A stretch of 64,000 nucleotides of DNA from Acidihalobacter_A sp037381185 (GCF_037381185.1 NZ_JARRQY010000001.1:62001-126000), one strand, 5' to 3'; shown: positions 37,434 to 46,282, counted from the stretch's first letter. Made by a program: numbers and translations. The notes: generated from the sequence alone by a model not told the origin.

Positions 37434-38231
37434 TTACGGTGCGATCGTACCGTTGTCGAGGCAGGCGTCGGCGTAGTGGAAAATGACGTCCGGATTGGGA
37501 CGGATCAGGCTGTGGTTCTTGTCAGCATAGTCCAGCCGGGTGAGCAGGTCCTTGATGACGCTGAGCCGGGCCAGCTTTTTGTCGTCGGCGCGCACCACTG
37601 TCCACGGCGCCGGTGCGCTGTGCGTGCGTGCGAACATCTCGTTGCGGGCGAGGCTGTAGTCGTCCCAGTGTTTCTGCGCGACGGCGTCGATCGGGCTCAT
37701 CTTCCACTGCTTGAGCGGATCGGTGCGGCGTGCGATGAGGCGTTTCTTCTGCTCGTTCTTGCTGATGTCGAGGTAGTACTTGAGCAGGTGGATGCCGGAG
37801 CGGATAAGCATCTGTTCGAAGGCCGGCACGGTTTCCATGAACTCTTCGTGTTCGATCTCGCTGCAGAATCCCATTACGCGCTCGACGCCGGCGCGGTTGT
37901 ACCAGCTGCGGTTGAACAGGACCATTTCCTCGGCCGCAGGCAGGTGCGGCACGTAGCGCTGGAAGTACCAGCTGGTGCGGTCGCGTTCGGACGGTTTGCC
38001 CAGTGCCACCACGCGCGTCTCGCGCGGTGAGAGGTGCTGGATGATGCGCTTGATGGTGCCGTCCTTGCCGCCGCTGTCGCGCCCTTCGAAGATGACCAGG
38101 ATGCGGTCGCCATGGGCGATGAAGTGTTTCTGCAGCTTGACCAGTTCGATCTGCAGGTCATGCAGTTCGCGCTTGTAGGCCTTCTTCGACGGAGCATCGG
38201 GATAGGGAATGCTGGAACGATGTTTCGCCAT
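37434..38231 (-). CDS. ppk2: Polyphosphate kinase 2 (PPK2)
   Basis: A 265-residue PPK2 that transfers phosphate between polyphosphate and nucleotides. Walker A is EGRDSGGKDG (49-58), Walker B-like NRSWYNRAGVE, and the lid RRTDPLKQWKMSPID, typical of single-domain class I enzymes that usually act on nucleoside diphosphates. The start at 38231 gives the family N-terminus; the frame remains open upstream, but those residues are not PPK2-like. An FNR-type box lies about 100 bases upstream. It is the first gene of a tightly packed run reaching to usp at 26786. Confidence 0.92.
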   Translation of the reverse strand: MAKHRSSIPYPDAPSKKAYKRELHDLQIELVKLQKHFIAHGDRILVIFEGRDSGGKDGTIKRIIQHLSPRETRVVALGKPSERDRTSWYFQRYVPHLPAAEEMVLFNRSWYNRAGVERVMGFCSEIEHEEFMETVPAFEQMLIRSGIHLLKYYLDISKNEQKKRLIARRTDPLKQWKMSPIDAVAQKHWDDYSLARNEMFARTHSAPAPWTVVRADDKKLARLSVIKDLLTRLDYADKNHSLIRPNPDVIFHYADACLDNGTIAP

Positions 38232-38325
38232 GGCGCGTACTCGGGTTGCGAAGCAGCGCGCGGATGCGCGCGGTGTGAGTTTAGATTGCGGGGGCCCGGA
38301 TGGGTTCAGGGCATTTGCCGCGGAC

Positions 38326-38339
38326 TTGACGCAGATCAA
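38326..38339. promoter_or_regulatory. Near-perfect FNR/ANR-type box upstream of ppk2
   Basis: TTGACGCAGATCAA matches the FNR consensus TTGAT-N4-ATCAA at 9 of 10 defined bases. Its centre is about 101 bases from the ppk2 start. If TAAACT on the minus strand (38283-38278) is the -10 element, the box would be centred near -61, a position used by FNR activators. Function is inference. Confidence 0.6.
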
Positions 38340-38457
38340 TCAAGTCGGCCGGACGCCGCAGGCAATGCGCGCAGAGCATGCCTGGCGCGGGCCGGGACGG
38401 CAGTAACCAGGGTTACATCAAATTCGGTTGCCGGGCGAGCTGCCGCCGGAGGTGGCT

Positions 38458-39171
38458 TCAGCGGCGTGAGTGCAGGCGGCGTTCGGCCTTGCGCAGCAGT
38501 CCTTCGAGATCGGTGATGTGGATGTGTCCGGCATCGGTGTCGATGATGCCTTCGTGCTTGAAGCGGTTGAGCAGACGGTTGACGACAACGCGCACGCTGC
38601 CGATGAGGCGGGCAATGTCCTCGTGCACGAGGCCGTGCAGCAGGCTGTGTTGACCCTGTTCGGTGTCGATGTGGCGCAGCAGCAGATGGGCGAGGCGGGC
38701 CGAGGTTTCGTGCAGGGCCAGATCCTCGGCCAGTTCGGTCAGTTCGCGTAGGCGCGTGGCGGCGCAGTGCAGCAGCGTCCGGCGCAGGGGGGGATAGCAC
38801 CGCATCCACTCGTGCCAGCGGGCGAGCGGTGCGCAAACAGCCTGCGTTTCGTCCAGCGTCTCCGCAAGTACGCGGTGCGGTTGGCCGTCCAGCAGGGTGA
38901 TGAGGTTGTGGCCATCGCCGGGGTCGAGCAGATACAGCGTGACGGCGCGGCCGCTGTCGGGATGTTCCGCTTCGATGCGGACTCTTCCATCCAGCAGGAC
39001 GTAAAAGAACCCTGTGGTGTCTGCGGCGGGCATGACCTGTGCGCGTTTCGCCCACCGCAAGGGTTGCAGGCCGGTCGCGAGCGTGCCTAGTTCGGCATCC
39101 TGCAGACCGTTGAACAGCGTTAGCGGGCGCAGGCGTTCGGGCAGCGGATCAGCGTGGTGATGTGCGTGCAT
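38458..39171 (-). CDS. Crp/Fnr-family transcriptional regulator
   Basis: A 237-residue regulator with a cyclic-nucleotide-binding-like beta-roll (about 18-130), dimer helix and winged helix (about 155-230). The three N-terminal Fe-S cysteines of FNR are absent; Cys occurs only at 113, 125 and 136. The recognition helix SVRVVVNRLLNRF (192-204) keeps the FNR arginine but has Val and Asn where FNR has Glu and Ser, so its DNA target may differ. It may sense haem, NO or redox through another route. The gene sits between eno and ppk2 on the same strand. Confidence 0.85.
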   Translation of the reverse strand: MHAHHHADPLPERLRPLTLFNGLQDAELGTLATGLQPLRWAKRAQVMPAADTTGFFYVLLDGRVRIEAEHPDSGRAVTLYLLDPGDGHNLITLLDGQPHRVLAETLDETQAVCAPLARWHEWMRCYPPLRRTLLHCAATRLRELTELAEDLALHETSARLAHLLLRHIDTEQGQHSLLHGLVHEDIARLIGSVRVVVNRLLNRFKHEGIIDTDAGHIHITDLEGLLRKAERRLHSRR

Positions 39172-39186
39172 GGACGAATGCTGTCG

Positions 39187-39213
39187 ACCGCCGCGCGGGG
39201 AACGCGCGGCGGT
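39187..39213 (-). terminator. Stem-loop downstream of eno
   Basis: ACCGCCGCGCG (39187-39197) and CGCGCGGCGGT (39203-39213) form a perfect 11-bp GC-rich stem with a 5-base loop, 28 bases after the eno stop. No T-run follows in the minus direction, so it could be a weak terminator or an RNA-stabilising element before the Crp/Fnr gene. Confidence 0.55.
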
Positions 39214-39240
39214 TGCGGAACGGAGAGCTTGCAGGAGCGT

Positions 39241-40536
39241 TCAGAAGCGTACCGGGCGTACGTAGGCGTGCTTGCCTGCATAGCGTGCCGCTGTGCCGAG
39301 GTGTTCCTCTATGCGCATGAGCTGGTTGTACTTCTCCACGCGTTCGCCGCGCGCGGGCGCGCCGGTCTTGAGGTGGCCGGTGTCCAGCGCGACGGTCATG
39401 TCGGCGATGAAGCTGTCGACGGTTTCGCCCGAGCGGTGCGAGACGAAGGCGCCCCAGCCGTGGTCGCGCGCCAGGCGCGTGGCGGCGATGGTCTCGGTGA
39501 GCGTGCCGATCTGGTTGAGCTTGATCAGCACGGCATTGGCGATGTCCTGCTCGATGCCCTTGGCGATGATCGCCGGATTGGTGCAGAAGATGTCGTCGCC
39601 GACCAGTTCGATGGTGTCGCCCAGCGCGTGGTTGAAGCGCTTCCAGCCCGCCCAGTCGTCTTCGGCCATGCCGTCCTCGATCAGTGCGATGGGGTAGGCG
39701 TCGACCAAGCGTTCGTAGTACTCGACCATCTCGGGGGCTTCGAGCTGGCGTTTTTCGGTGCGCAGGTTGTAGTGGCCGTCCTCGAAGAATTCGCTGGAGG
39801 CTGGGTCGATGGCGATGCCGACGTCGGTGCCGGCGCGCAGACCGGCCGTGGAGATGGCCTGCACGATGAGTTCGAGCGGCTCCTCGTTGGACTTGACGTG
39901 CGGCGCGAAGCCGCCCTCGTCGCCTATGCCAACGGACAGGCCCTTCTTCTCCAGCAGCGCGAGCAGGGCGTGATAGACCTCGGCGCCCCATTCGACGGCT
40001 TCGCGCAGGCTGCCGGCGCCGTAGGGGGCGATCATGAATTCCTGGAAGTCGGGGCCCTGCCAGTGCGCGTGCACGCCCCCGTTGAGGATGTTCATGTGCG
40101 GCACGGGCAGGCGCGTGGAGGCCGGCCCTCCGAGGTAGCGGTACAGCGGCAGGTCGCTGGCCGCGGCCGCGGCCCGGGCCACCACGAGCGACACGCCGAG
40201 CATGGCGTTGGCGCCGAGGCGGGCCTTGTTCTCGGTGCCGTCGAGGGCGATTAGGGTGGCGTCGATGGCGGCCTGGTCGCGAGCGTCCATGCCGATGAAG
40301 TCGGGGGCGACGGTGTCGTTGATGTGGGCGACGGCCTTGAGCACACCCTTGCCGCCGAAGCGCTTGGCGTCGCCGTCGCGCAGTTCGACGGCTTCCCGTG
40401 CGCCGGTGGAGGCGCCGGAGGGTACTGCGGCGCGGGCTTGCGCGCCGCAGGCCAGGGTGCAGTCGACTTCGACCGTGGGGTTGCCGCGTGAGTCGAGGAT
40501 TTCGCGGGCGGTGAGTGCGGTAATGGTGGCGTCCAT
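39241..40536 (-). CDS. eno: Enolase
   Basis: A 431-residue enolase interconverting 2-phosphoglycerate and PEP. Landmarks are DSRGNPTVEVD (start), GDEGGFAP with catalytic Glu, the metal ligands in DPASSEF and IEDGMAEDDW, LIKLNQIGTLTET with the catalytic Lys, and SHRSGET. One loop differs from E. coli enolase: GGVHAHWQGPDFQEF carries one extra residue. The ATG at 40536 is preceded by AAAAGGAGAAGA, a strong ribosome site. This may be a second, context-specific enolase rather than the housekeeping copy, which usually sits next to pyrG. Confidence 0.95.
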   Translation of the reverse strand: MDATITALTAREILDSRGNPTVEVDCTLACGAQARAAVPSGASTGAREAVELRDGDAKRFGGKGVLKAVAHINDTVAPDFIGMDARDQAAIDATLIALDGTENKARLGANAMLGVSLVVARAAAAASDLPLYRYLGGPASTRLPVPHMNILNGGVHAHWQGPDFQEFMIAPYGAGSLREAVEWGAEVYHALLALLEKKGLSVGIGDEGGFAPHVKSNEEPLELIVQAISTAGLRAGTDVGIAIDPASSEFFEDGHYNLRTEKRQLEAPEMVEYYERLVDAYPIALIEDGMAEDDWAGWKRFNHALGDTIELVGDDIFCTNPAIIAKGIEQDIANAVLIKLNQIGTLTETIAATRLARDHGWGAFVSHRSGETVDSFIADMTVALDTGHLKTGAPARGERVEKYNQLMRIEEHLGTAARYAGKHAYVRPVRF

Positions 40537-40570
40537 GTGAGTCTTCTCCTTTTGGGTGGGGTGGTGACGG

Positions 40571-42004
40571 TCAGTGCCGGTCGACGCCGGGCAGGATCTC
40601 CACGCGGTTGGTGGTGCCGGGATGGCCGCGTGATGATCCCTGGGTGAAGATGAGCGGTCCGCCACCGAGTTTGTTGGCGTGCAGCCAGTCGTAGGCTATG
40701 TCCTGCCAGTTGCGCGAGTCGTCCGCAGTGTGTAAGGGGTGGACGCCGTAGCTGAACAGTAGACGCTGGCAGGTGACGTGGTGCCGGGACAGCGCCACGG
40801 TCCAGGACGGCAGATGGAAGCTGGCGATGCGCCGAGGGGTGGCGCCCGTTTCCGTGGGTGTGAAGACGTAGGGTGCACGCAGGTTTTCGACTGAAGTGAC
40901 GACGTTGAGCGAAACGATGTCCTCAATGCTTCGGCGCGTGTCGCGGCGGCGGTCGAACATTGTGGCCGATGGCTGTGCGCGGCGTGCGGGTTCGGTCTGG
41001 CGCGCTATGCGGCCGAGCATCTTGACGGCATCCACGGGATAGGCGCCGATGGCCGACTCCTCGGACAGCATGACGGCGTCGGTGCCGTCGAGCACCGCGT
41101 TGGCTACGTCGGTGGCCTCGGCGCGGGTCGGGCGGCTGTGGTCGACCATGGATTCGAGCATCTGCGTGGCGGTGATCACGGGCTTGCCGAGGGCGTTGGC
41201 TTTGCGGATCAGACGTTTCTGAATTAGCGCGATGGCTTCGATGGGGGTTTCCACGCCGAGGTCGCCGCGCGCGACCATGCAGCCGTCGGCGGCGTCGAGG
41301 ATTTCGTCGAGGTGGTTCAGGGCGTCGGCGCGTTCGATTTTGGCGATCAGATAGGGGGCGGCGCCGAGCGCTGCGGCTTCGTTGCGCACACGTTCGACGT
41401 CGCTGGCATCACCGACGAAGGAGATGCTGACCGCGTCCACCTGCTGTTCGCAGGCGAAGGCGAGCAGCGCCTGGTCGCGCTCCGTGAAGGCCGGCAGCGA
41501 GATGTGCATGTGCGGGATGTTCAGCCCCTTGTGCGAGCGCAGTTCGCCGCCGACGGTCACGCGGCAGCGGACCTCGGAACCCGTGACTTCCAGCACCTTG
41601 AGCTGGATGAAACCGTCGTTGAGGAATAGCGATTCGCCGCGCCGTACCGCCTGCGGCAGTTCCGGGAAATCGGGTACGGAAACCCGTTCCGCGTTGCCGA
41701 CCAGCGGCTCGGTGGTCAGGGTGAAGCGATCTCCGTGGTGCAAGCGCAGGGGGGCGGGGCTGATGCGGCCGATGCGCAGCTTGGGGCCTGGCAGGTCGGC
41801 CAGGATGGCCACGGGCCGGCCGGCCTGCTCGGAGGCCTGGCGCAGCTTGGCGACGGTGCCCGCATGACTGTCGGCGTCGCCGTGGGCGAGGTTGAGGCGC
41901 GCGACGTTCATGCCGGCTCGGATCATGCGCACGAGTACGGCGATCTTGTCCGAAGCCGGGCCGATGGTGCAGACGATCTTGGTCTTGTGGCGTGGCAGAT
42001 TCAT
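40571..42004 (-). CDS. pyk: Pyruvate kinase, probably K+-independent type
   Basis: A 477-residue enzyme making pyruvate and ATP from PEP and ADP. CTIGPAS opens the barrel, IAKIERADALNHLDEI carries the catalytic Lys, and ITATQMLESMVDHSRPTRAEATDVANAVLDGTD follows. At the monovalent-cation site the canonical RxNFSHG is RLNLAHG (Ala40 for the Ser ligand), and DTKGPEIR is DLPGPKLR (Leu71, Lys75). Lys in place of that Glu is the published mark of K+-independent pyruvate kinases. It begins 1 base after the aldolase stop. Confidence 0.94.
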   Translation of the reverse strand: MNLPRHKTKIVCTIGPASDKIAVLVRMIRAGMNVARLNLAHGDADSHAGTVAKLRQASEQAGRPVAILADLPGPKLRIGRISPAPLRLHHGDRFTLTTEPLVGNAERVSVPDFPELPQAVRRGESLFLNDGFIQLKVLEVTGSEVRCRVTVGGELRSHKGLNIPHMHISLPAFTERDQALLAFACEQQVDAVSISFVGDASDVERVRNEAAALGAAPYLIAKIERADALNHLDEILDAADGCMVARGDLGVETPIEAIALIQKRLIRKANALGKPVITATQMLESMVDHSRPTRAEATDVANAVLDGTDAVMLSEESAIGAYPVDAVKMLGRIARQTEPARRAQPSATMFDRRRDTRRSIEDIVSLNVVTSVENLRAPYVFTPTETGATPRRIASFHLPSWTVALSRHHVTCQRLLFSYGVHPLHTADDSRNWQDIAYDWLHANKLGGGPLIFTQGSSRGHPGTTNRVEILPGVDRH

Positions 42005-42005
42005 G

Positions 42006-42905
42006 TCATTCGCCGTGGTAGATGGCGAGCGCGCGGGCCGGATCGACGTTGTCGAAGGTGAGTGCGCTGATGGCGTTGCAGAAGCGCACGGCCTCGTCCA
42101 GCGGGCGCTGGTGGATGTTGCGCCCGGTGGCGCTGCCGGCGATTCCGGCTTCCTGCAGTTGGGCGTGCAGCCGTTCGAGGAAGGCTTCGACGGTGGTTTC
42201 GCGGCCGCCGGCGCAGATCACGCGGGTGCGCCCGGCGGCACGTACCGCCTCGCGCAGCTTGTCCGCGCCACCGTCGGGTGGGTTGACCTTGACGAAGTCA
42301 GCGCCGAGGCAGGCGACCAGACCGGCCACGCCGGCGATCAGGTGCGGATCGTACTCGTTCTTGACCGCCTCGCCGCGCGGGTAGGCCCAGATGACGGCGA
42401 GCAGGCCGAGTTGGTGCGCTTCGAACACCAGGCGTGCGGCTTCGGAGTACATCTGGCTTTCATAGGTGCTGCCGGGATAGATGGTGTAGCCGACGCCGAC
42501 GATGTTCAGCGCGGAATCTTCTCGCAGGCGTGCGACCTGCTCCAGCGTGTGCCACTGCAGGCTGACCGGATCGCGACTGGCGGTCGAGATGAGATGGGTC
42601 TTGGCATTGAGCTTGATGAGGTAGGGGACGTCCGGGTAGTCGGGGCCGTAGCGCGCGATCAGGCCGAGCTGGGTGGCGAAGACGCCGATGCGGGCCTGCG
42701 CGGCGATGCGGAACAGGTGCTCGGGATCGCCGTCATCCTCGGCGATTCCGCTACCGACGAAATCGTCGTTGAGATGTTCGACCTTCTGGTCGCCGGCCAT
42801 CAGCATCAGCCGTCCGCTGCCCTGGGTCGCCCGCTGAAGGTTGTCCAGGTAGATTTGGTGGCAGGTGGCGGGAACGTCGAAGGGAATCGGCGAATGGTTG
42901 TTCAT
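42006..42905 (-). CDS. Class I fructose-bisphosphate aldolase, DhnA/archaeal type
   Basis: A 299-residue TIM-barrel aldolase of the DeoC/LacD/DhnA group, which forms a Schiff base with Lys206 in GADFVKVNPPDGG. MAGDQKVEHLN near the start carries the conserved Asp/Lys pair. These enzymes cleave fructose 1,6-bisphosphate without metal. A related sugar-phosphate substrate is possible, but its place directly before pyk (1-base gap) and near pfkB and eno supports glycolysis. It overlaps the upstream flavoprotein gene by 4 bases. Confidence 0.85.
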   Translation of the reverse strand: MNNHSPIPFDVPATCHQIYLDNLQRATQGSGRLMLMAGDQKVEHLNDDFVGSGIAEDDGDPEHLFRIAAQARIGVFATQLGLIARYGPDYPDVPYLIKLNAKTHLISTASRDPVSLQWHTLEQVARLREDSALNIVGVGYTIYPGSTYESQMYSEAARLVFEAHQLGLLAVIWAYPRGEAVKNEYDPHLIAGVAGLVACLGADFVKVNPPDGGADKLREAVRAAGRTRVICAGGRETTVEAFLERLHAQLQEAGIAGSATGRNIHQRPLDEAVRFCNAISALTFDNVDPARALAIYHGE

Positions 42906-44290
42906 GCGTGACCTCTCAGATTATCAAGACAGTGTACGCGGGCGCGTAGCGCCTCGCCGGTGGCGGCGACGATGGGGTGGACCGGCGCGGTTAGGCGCGG
43001 CTGGCTGCCGAACTGGAAACTGGCCAGGTCGGAGGCCGTGGCGTGCAGCTGGATGGCGACGCCGATGATGTTGACCAGTTCCCCGGTGGTGGGGCCTCCG
43101 ATGATCTGGCCGCCGAGCAGGCGTTCGCTGTTGCCGTCGAACACCAAGCGGCAGAACACTTCGTGCGTGTCCGGCATGGTGGCGGGGTGGTGGTCGGGCA
43201 GGCGCGAGGTGCCGGTGAAGACCTCGAAACCGATCTCGCGGGCACTGGCCTCGGTGAGCCCGGCGACGCCGAAGGCGAGGTCGCCGACCTGACTGGCGTA
43301 GACGGCGATGGTGCCCGCGTTGGCGCGCGGCAGGCGCAGGGCGTAGAGGTTCATGCCGGCAATGCGGCCTTCGGCGGCGGCCTGCGAGGCGAGCAGGGCA
43401 TGGCTGGCGTGGCGGGTGAAGTAGTCCTGCTTGTGCGCGCAATCGCCGACGGCGAAGACGTCCGGATGTTCGCGCGAGCGCTGGAAACCGTCGACCCAGA
43501 CGCCGCCGGAGCGCGCCAGGGTCATGCCGGTGGCGTGTGCGAGGTCGGTGTTGGGGCGGGCGCCGATGGCGATCAGCACGGCGTCGGTCTCGATCAGGCG
43601 GCCGTCGACGAGCCGAATGCCGGCGACGCGTTTGCCGGTCTCGTCGGCCTCGATGGTGGTGACGGTGGCGCCGGTGTGCACGTGTACGCCATTCTCGCGC
43701 AGGCGTTGTTCGACGATGCTGCAGGCATCGCTGTCGAACGATGCGGCGAGCAGCTGCGGGAGCTGTTCGACGATGTGTACTTCGATGTCGCGCTTGCGCA
43801 GCTCGTCGCCGAACTCGACGCCGATGAAGCCGCCGCCGATGACGGCGAGGCTGCGCAGGTCCGGTAGCGTTTCGGTGAGCAGTTCGTCGAGATAGTCATA
43901 GTCCTTAATGACCGTGAAGACGCCTTCGAGTTCATGTCCCGGTATCGGTGGTACGAACGGGCGCGAGCCGGTGGCGAGCACTAGCCGCTCCCAGCCGATG
44001 CGACGTCCGGATTCGAGGGTTGCGATGTGTTCCTGCAGATCGATCTCGGCGACGCGGTCGACGATCAGATGTCCGCCGGCGGCCAGGAACGGCGCGCGGC
44101 CGGCAAGATCCTCTTCCGTGCCGCCCAGCGTGCCGAAGATGTAGGGGATGCCGCAGGGCACCAGGGCGTCTTCTTCGGGGCGCACGACGGTGATGCGTTT
44201 GTCGGGCCAGAACTGTGCAGCGGTAATGCCGGTCATCATGCCGGCTGGTCCGCCGCCGATGATGAGAACGTCCGTATTGTCGGTAGTCAT
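42902..44290 (-). CDS. FAD/NAD(P)-dependent disulfide reductase, CoA-disulfide reductase/NADH oxidase type
   Basis: A 462-residue flavoprotein with an FAD loop GGGPAG (12-17), a single active-site Cys46 in VPCGIPY, a second nucleotide loop IGGGFIGVEFGDELRKRD and the FAD-closing motif VFAVGDCAH. The C-terminal dimer domain is present. The single-Cys pattern is that of CoA-disulfide reductases, NADH oxidases and peroxidases, which deal with thiol redox state or oxygen. It could also be an NADH-dependent polysulfide reductase. It starts the flavoprotein-aldolase-pyk overlap group. Confidence 0.87.
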   Translation of the reverse strand: MTTDNTDVLIIGGGPAGMMTGITAAQFWPDKRITVVRPEEDALVPCGIPYIFGTLGGTEEDLAGRAPFLAAGGHLIVDRVAEIDLQEHIATLESGRRIGWERLVLATGSRPFVPPIPGHELEGVFTVIKDYDYLDELLTETLPDLRSLAVIGGGFIGVEFGDELRKRDIEVHIVEQLPQLLAASFDSDACSIVEQRLRENGVHVHTGATVTTIEADETGKRVAGIRLVDGRLIETDAVLIAIGARPNTDLAHATGMTLARSGGVWVDGFQRSREHPDVFAVGDCAHKQDYFTRHASHALLASQAAAEGRIAGMNLYALRLPRANAGTIAVYASQVGDLAFGVAGLTEASAREIGFEVFTGTSRLPDHHPATMPDTHEVFCRLVFDGNSERLLGGQIIGGPTTGELVNIIGVAIQLHATASDLASFQFGSQPRLTAPVHPIVAATGEALRARVHCLDNLRGHA

Positions 44291-44316
44291 GCTGAGTTAT
44301 CCCGTGTGCTGTGGAT

Positions 44317-45582
44317 TCAGGTACTTGTGAGATAGGCATAGCCGATGGAAATGGCAAATGTCGCAGCGAGCCAGGCGGCGGCAGGCATGACCGCCCGGTT
44401 GCGGCCCAGGGCCAGGGCGTAACCGGCCTTGAGTAGGTTGTTGCTGCCGCTGGCGATGACCACGGCGACCATCAGAGCGGTTTCCCCGATCGGGAACTTG
44501 CCGTCGAGCAGCGACAGGATGAAGGGATCGATGTCGGTGAAGCCGACCGCGAAGGACAATACGTGCAGGCCGCGAGCGCCGTAGTCGGTGATCACGAAAT
44601 GCGTGATGGCGGCGAACAGTACGAACAGCACCGCGAACAGCAGTGCGGTCGAGAATTCCAGAGGGTGGTGTGGCGGGGCTTCGTCATGATCGGCAGCGGA
44701 GCGTTGCGAACCGCGCAGCAACAGCCATACGACGACGCCCGAACTCAGCGCCAGAATGCCGAACGGCAATGCCAGGCGCAGCGCTGTGGCGCCGTGTCCG
44801 AGGAGGGCGATCAGCGCCCACAGTCGCAGGTACATCATCAGCGTGGCGAGCACGATGGCAGCTGCGCTCAGGCGGCCGTCGTCGGGCGCTTCGCGTATGC
44901 GCTTGCCCAGTACGACGGTGGTGGCGGTGCTCGAGTACAGGCCTCCAAGCGCGCCGGTGAGCAGTATGCCGCGGGCCGGAAAGAAGTAGGCCTGGGCGAT
45001 ATAGCTTATGTAGGAAATGCCGGATACGACCAGCACGGCCAGCCACAGCTGGTACCAGGTTACGGTGACGAAGCTTGCGATCTGGCTGTCCGGCAGTAGG
45101 GGCAGGATGAGTCCGGCCATGATCAGGAATTTGGCCAGGGTGACCGCCTCGGTGCTGCGGAAGGCGTCGGACAGGCGGCGGATGCCAGGTTTTTCGCCGA
45201 GCATCAGCAGGATGACGACGACGTAGAGCACCGGCAGCCACAGCGGGCCCTTGAGCGCGAGGGGGCCGATGGCATACACCAGCAGGCCGACCAGGTGGGT
45301 CAGCAGGCGCTTGCGGCCTTCGCGCTGGCGATGCCAGTAGCTGATGGCGAAGAAGCCGCCAACGATCAGCAGACCCACTCCATACAGCCGCAGATCGGGA
45401 TCGAGCAGGGCCAGCACGAAGCCGAACACCGCCAGCAGGGTCAGGGTGCGGGTGGTGCCGTAGCCCAGACCCTCGCCGGCGGCGCGCCGGTAGCTGTGCA
45501 GTTCGAGGCCGATCACGAAGCCGAACAGCGTCGTGGCGACGAAGGCGATCAGCAGCGGCGACAACGTAGCGACGTGAGGCAC
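44317..45582 (-). CDS. MgtC/DUF4010-family membrane protein
   Basis: A 421-residue membrane protein with about twelve hydrophobic segments. The N-terminal part (GFVIGLELHSYRR, GTTRTLTLLAVFG) is MgtC/SapB-like. The rest matches the DUF4010 module (LTGALGGLYSSTATTVVLGKR; TDIDPFILSLLDG). The function of the family is unknown; ion homeostasis or stress tolerance is usually proposed. It starts 42 bases after the usp gene stop and is followed by the flavoprotein gene. Confidence 0.85.
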   Translation of the reverse strand: MPHVATLSPLLIAFVATTLFGFVIGLELHSYRRAAGEGLGYGTTRTLTLLAVFGFVLALLDPDLRLYGVGLLIVGGFFAISYWHRQREGRKRLLTHLVGLLVYAIGPLALKGPLWLPVLYVVVILLMLGEKPGIRRLSDAFRSTEAVTLAKFLIMAGLILPLLPDSQIASFVTVTWYQLWLAVLVVSGISYISYIAQAYFFPARGILLTGALGGLYSSTATTVVLGKRIREAPDDGRLSAAAIVLATLMMYLRLWALIALLGHGATALRLALPFGILALSSGVVVWLLLRGSQRSAADHDEAPPHHPLEFSTALLFAVLFVLFAAITHFVITDYGARGLHVLSFAVGFTDIDPFILSLLDGKFPIGETALMVAVVIASGSNNLLKAGYALALGRNRAVMPAAAWLAATFAISIGYAYLTST

Positions 45583-45624
45583 GTCTTCAGCGCTCCATGC
45601 GGTGCATCTGCGGCGCGTCGCCGT

Positions 45625-46089
45625 TCAATGTGCATCGCCGGCCGGCACGACCAGGATCGGCAGCTTGCCGCGCCGGACGAGGGTTTCGGCAGTGCTGCCG
45701 AGCAGCAGCCGGGCCAGGCCGTGGCGGCCGTGCGTGGTGATGACCAACAGGTCGGCCTGCCAGCCGTCGGCGGCATCGAGGATGGCCCGGTCGATGCGCC
45801 CGTCGCTGGATTCGATGAGTTCGGAATCGACTTCAAGTCCGAGTTCCCTGGCGCGGGCTACGGCGCCGTCCAGGGACTTGCGGGCGCCGGCCAGCAGGTT
45901 TTCACGCAGCAGTTCAGGCTCGATCCAGGCCAGCTCGCCGCCCACGTGGTCGCCCAGCGTCTCGTCGACTACGGTGACCAGTTTGACCCGTGCGCCCTGG
46001 TCGTGTGCCAGGCGGGCGGCGTGTTCTAGGACGGCGTTGGAGCTGGGACTGCCGTCGGTGGGAATCAGGATGCGCTGGTATAGGCCCAT
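45625..46089 (-). CDS. Universal stress protein (UspA family)
   Basis: A 154-residue UspA-type protein with RILIPTDGSPSS at the start and the ATP motif TTHGRHGLARLLLGSTAETLV near residue 116. It closely resembles the usp at 26786 in length and layout (both have GGELAWIEPE/GGELGWIEPE), so the two are likely paralogs. It is the first gene of the long minus-strand block, and a perfect FNR-type box lies 152-165 bases upstream of its start. Confidence 0.93.
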   Translation of the reverse strand: MGLYQRILIPTDGSPSSNAVLEHAARLAHDQGARVKLVTVVDETLGDHVGGELAWIEPELLRENLLAGARKSLDGAVARARELGLEVDSELIESSDGRIDRAILDAADGWQADLLVITTHGRHGLARLLLGSTAETLVRRGKLPILVVPAGDAH

Positions 46090-46240
46090 GGTCTCTCCCC
46101 AGAGCGGCGCTTCGGCGCCGCTTGTCGATCGGTCGGTTACGGGTGCGTTTGTGCAACAGGTTCATCGGAGAACATCTTAACTCTCCACCCTATGTTTGAC
46201 CGTTTGCGCAGCGGCGGTTCGCAGCCTGCGTGCGCTCGGC

Positions 46241-46254
46241 TTGATCGTGATCAA
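46241..46254. promoter_or_regulatory. Perfect FNR/ANR-type box upstream of the usp-led block
   Basis: TTGATCGTGATCAA is a 10-of-10 match to the FNR consensus TTGAT-N4-ATCAA and is itself symmetric. It lies between a terminator-like hairpin (46283-46309) and the usp start (46089), about 158 bases from the start codon. No clear -10 sits at the ideal distance, so the exact start site is open. Confidence 0.75.
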
Positions 46255-46282
46255 CTAAAACCGGTTTGTGCGCGATACGCGG

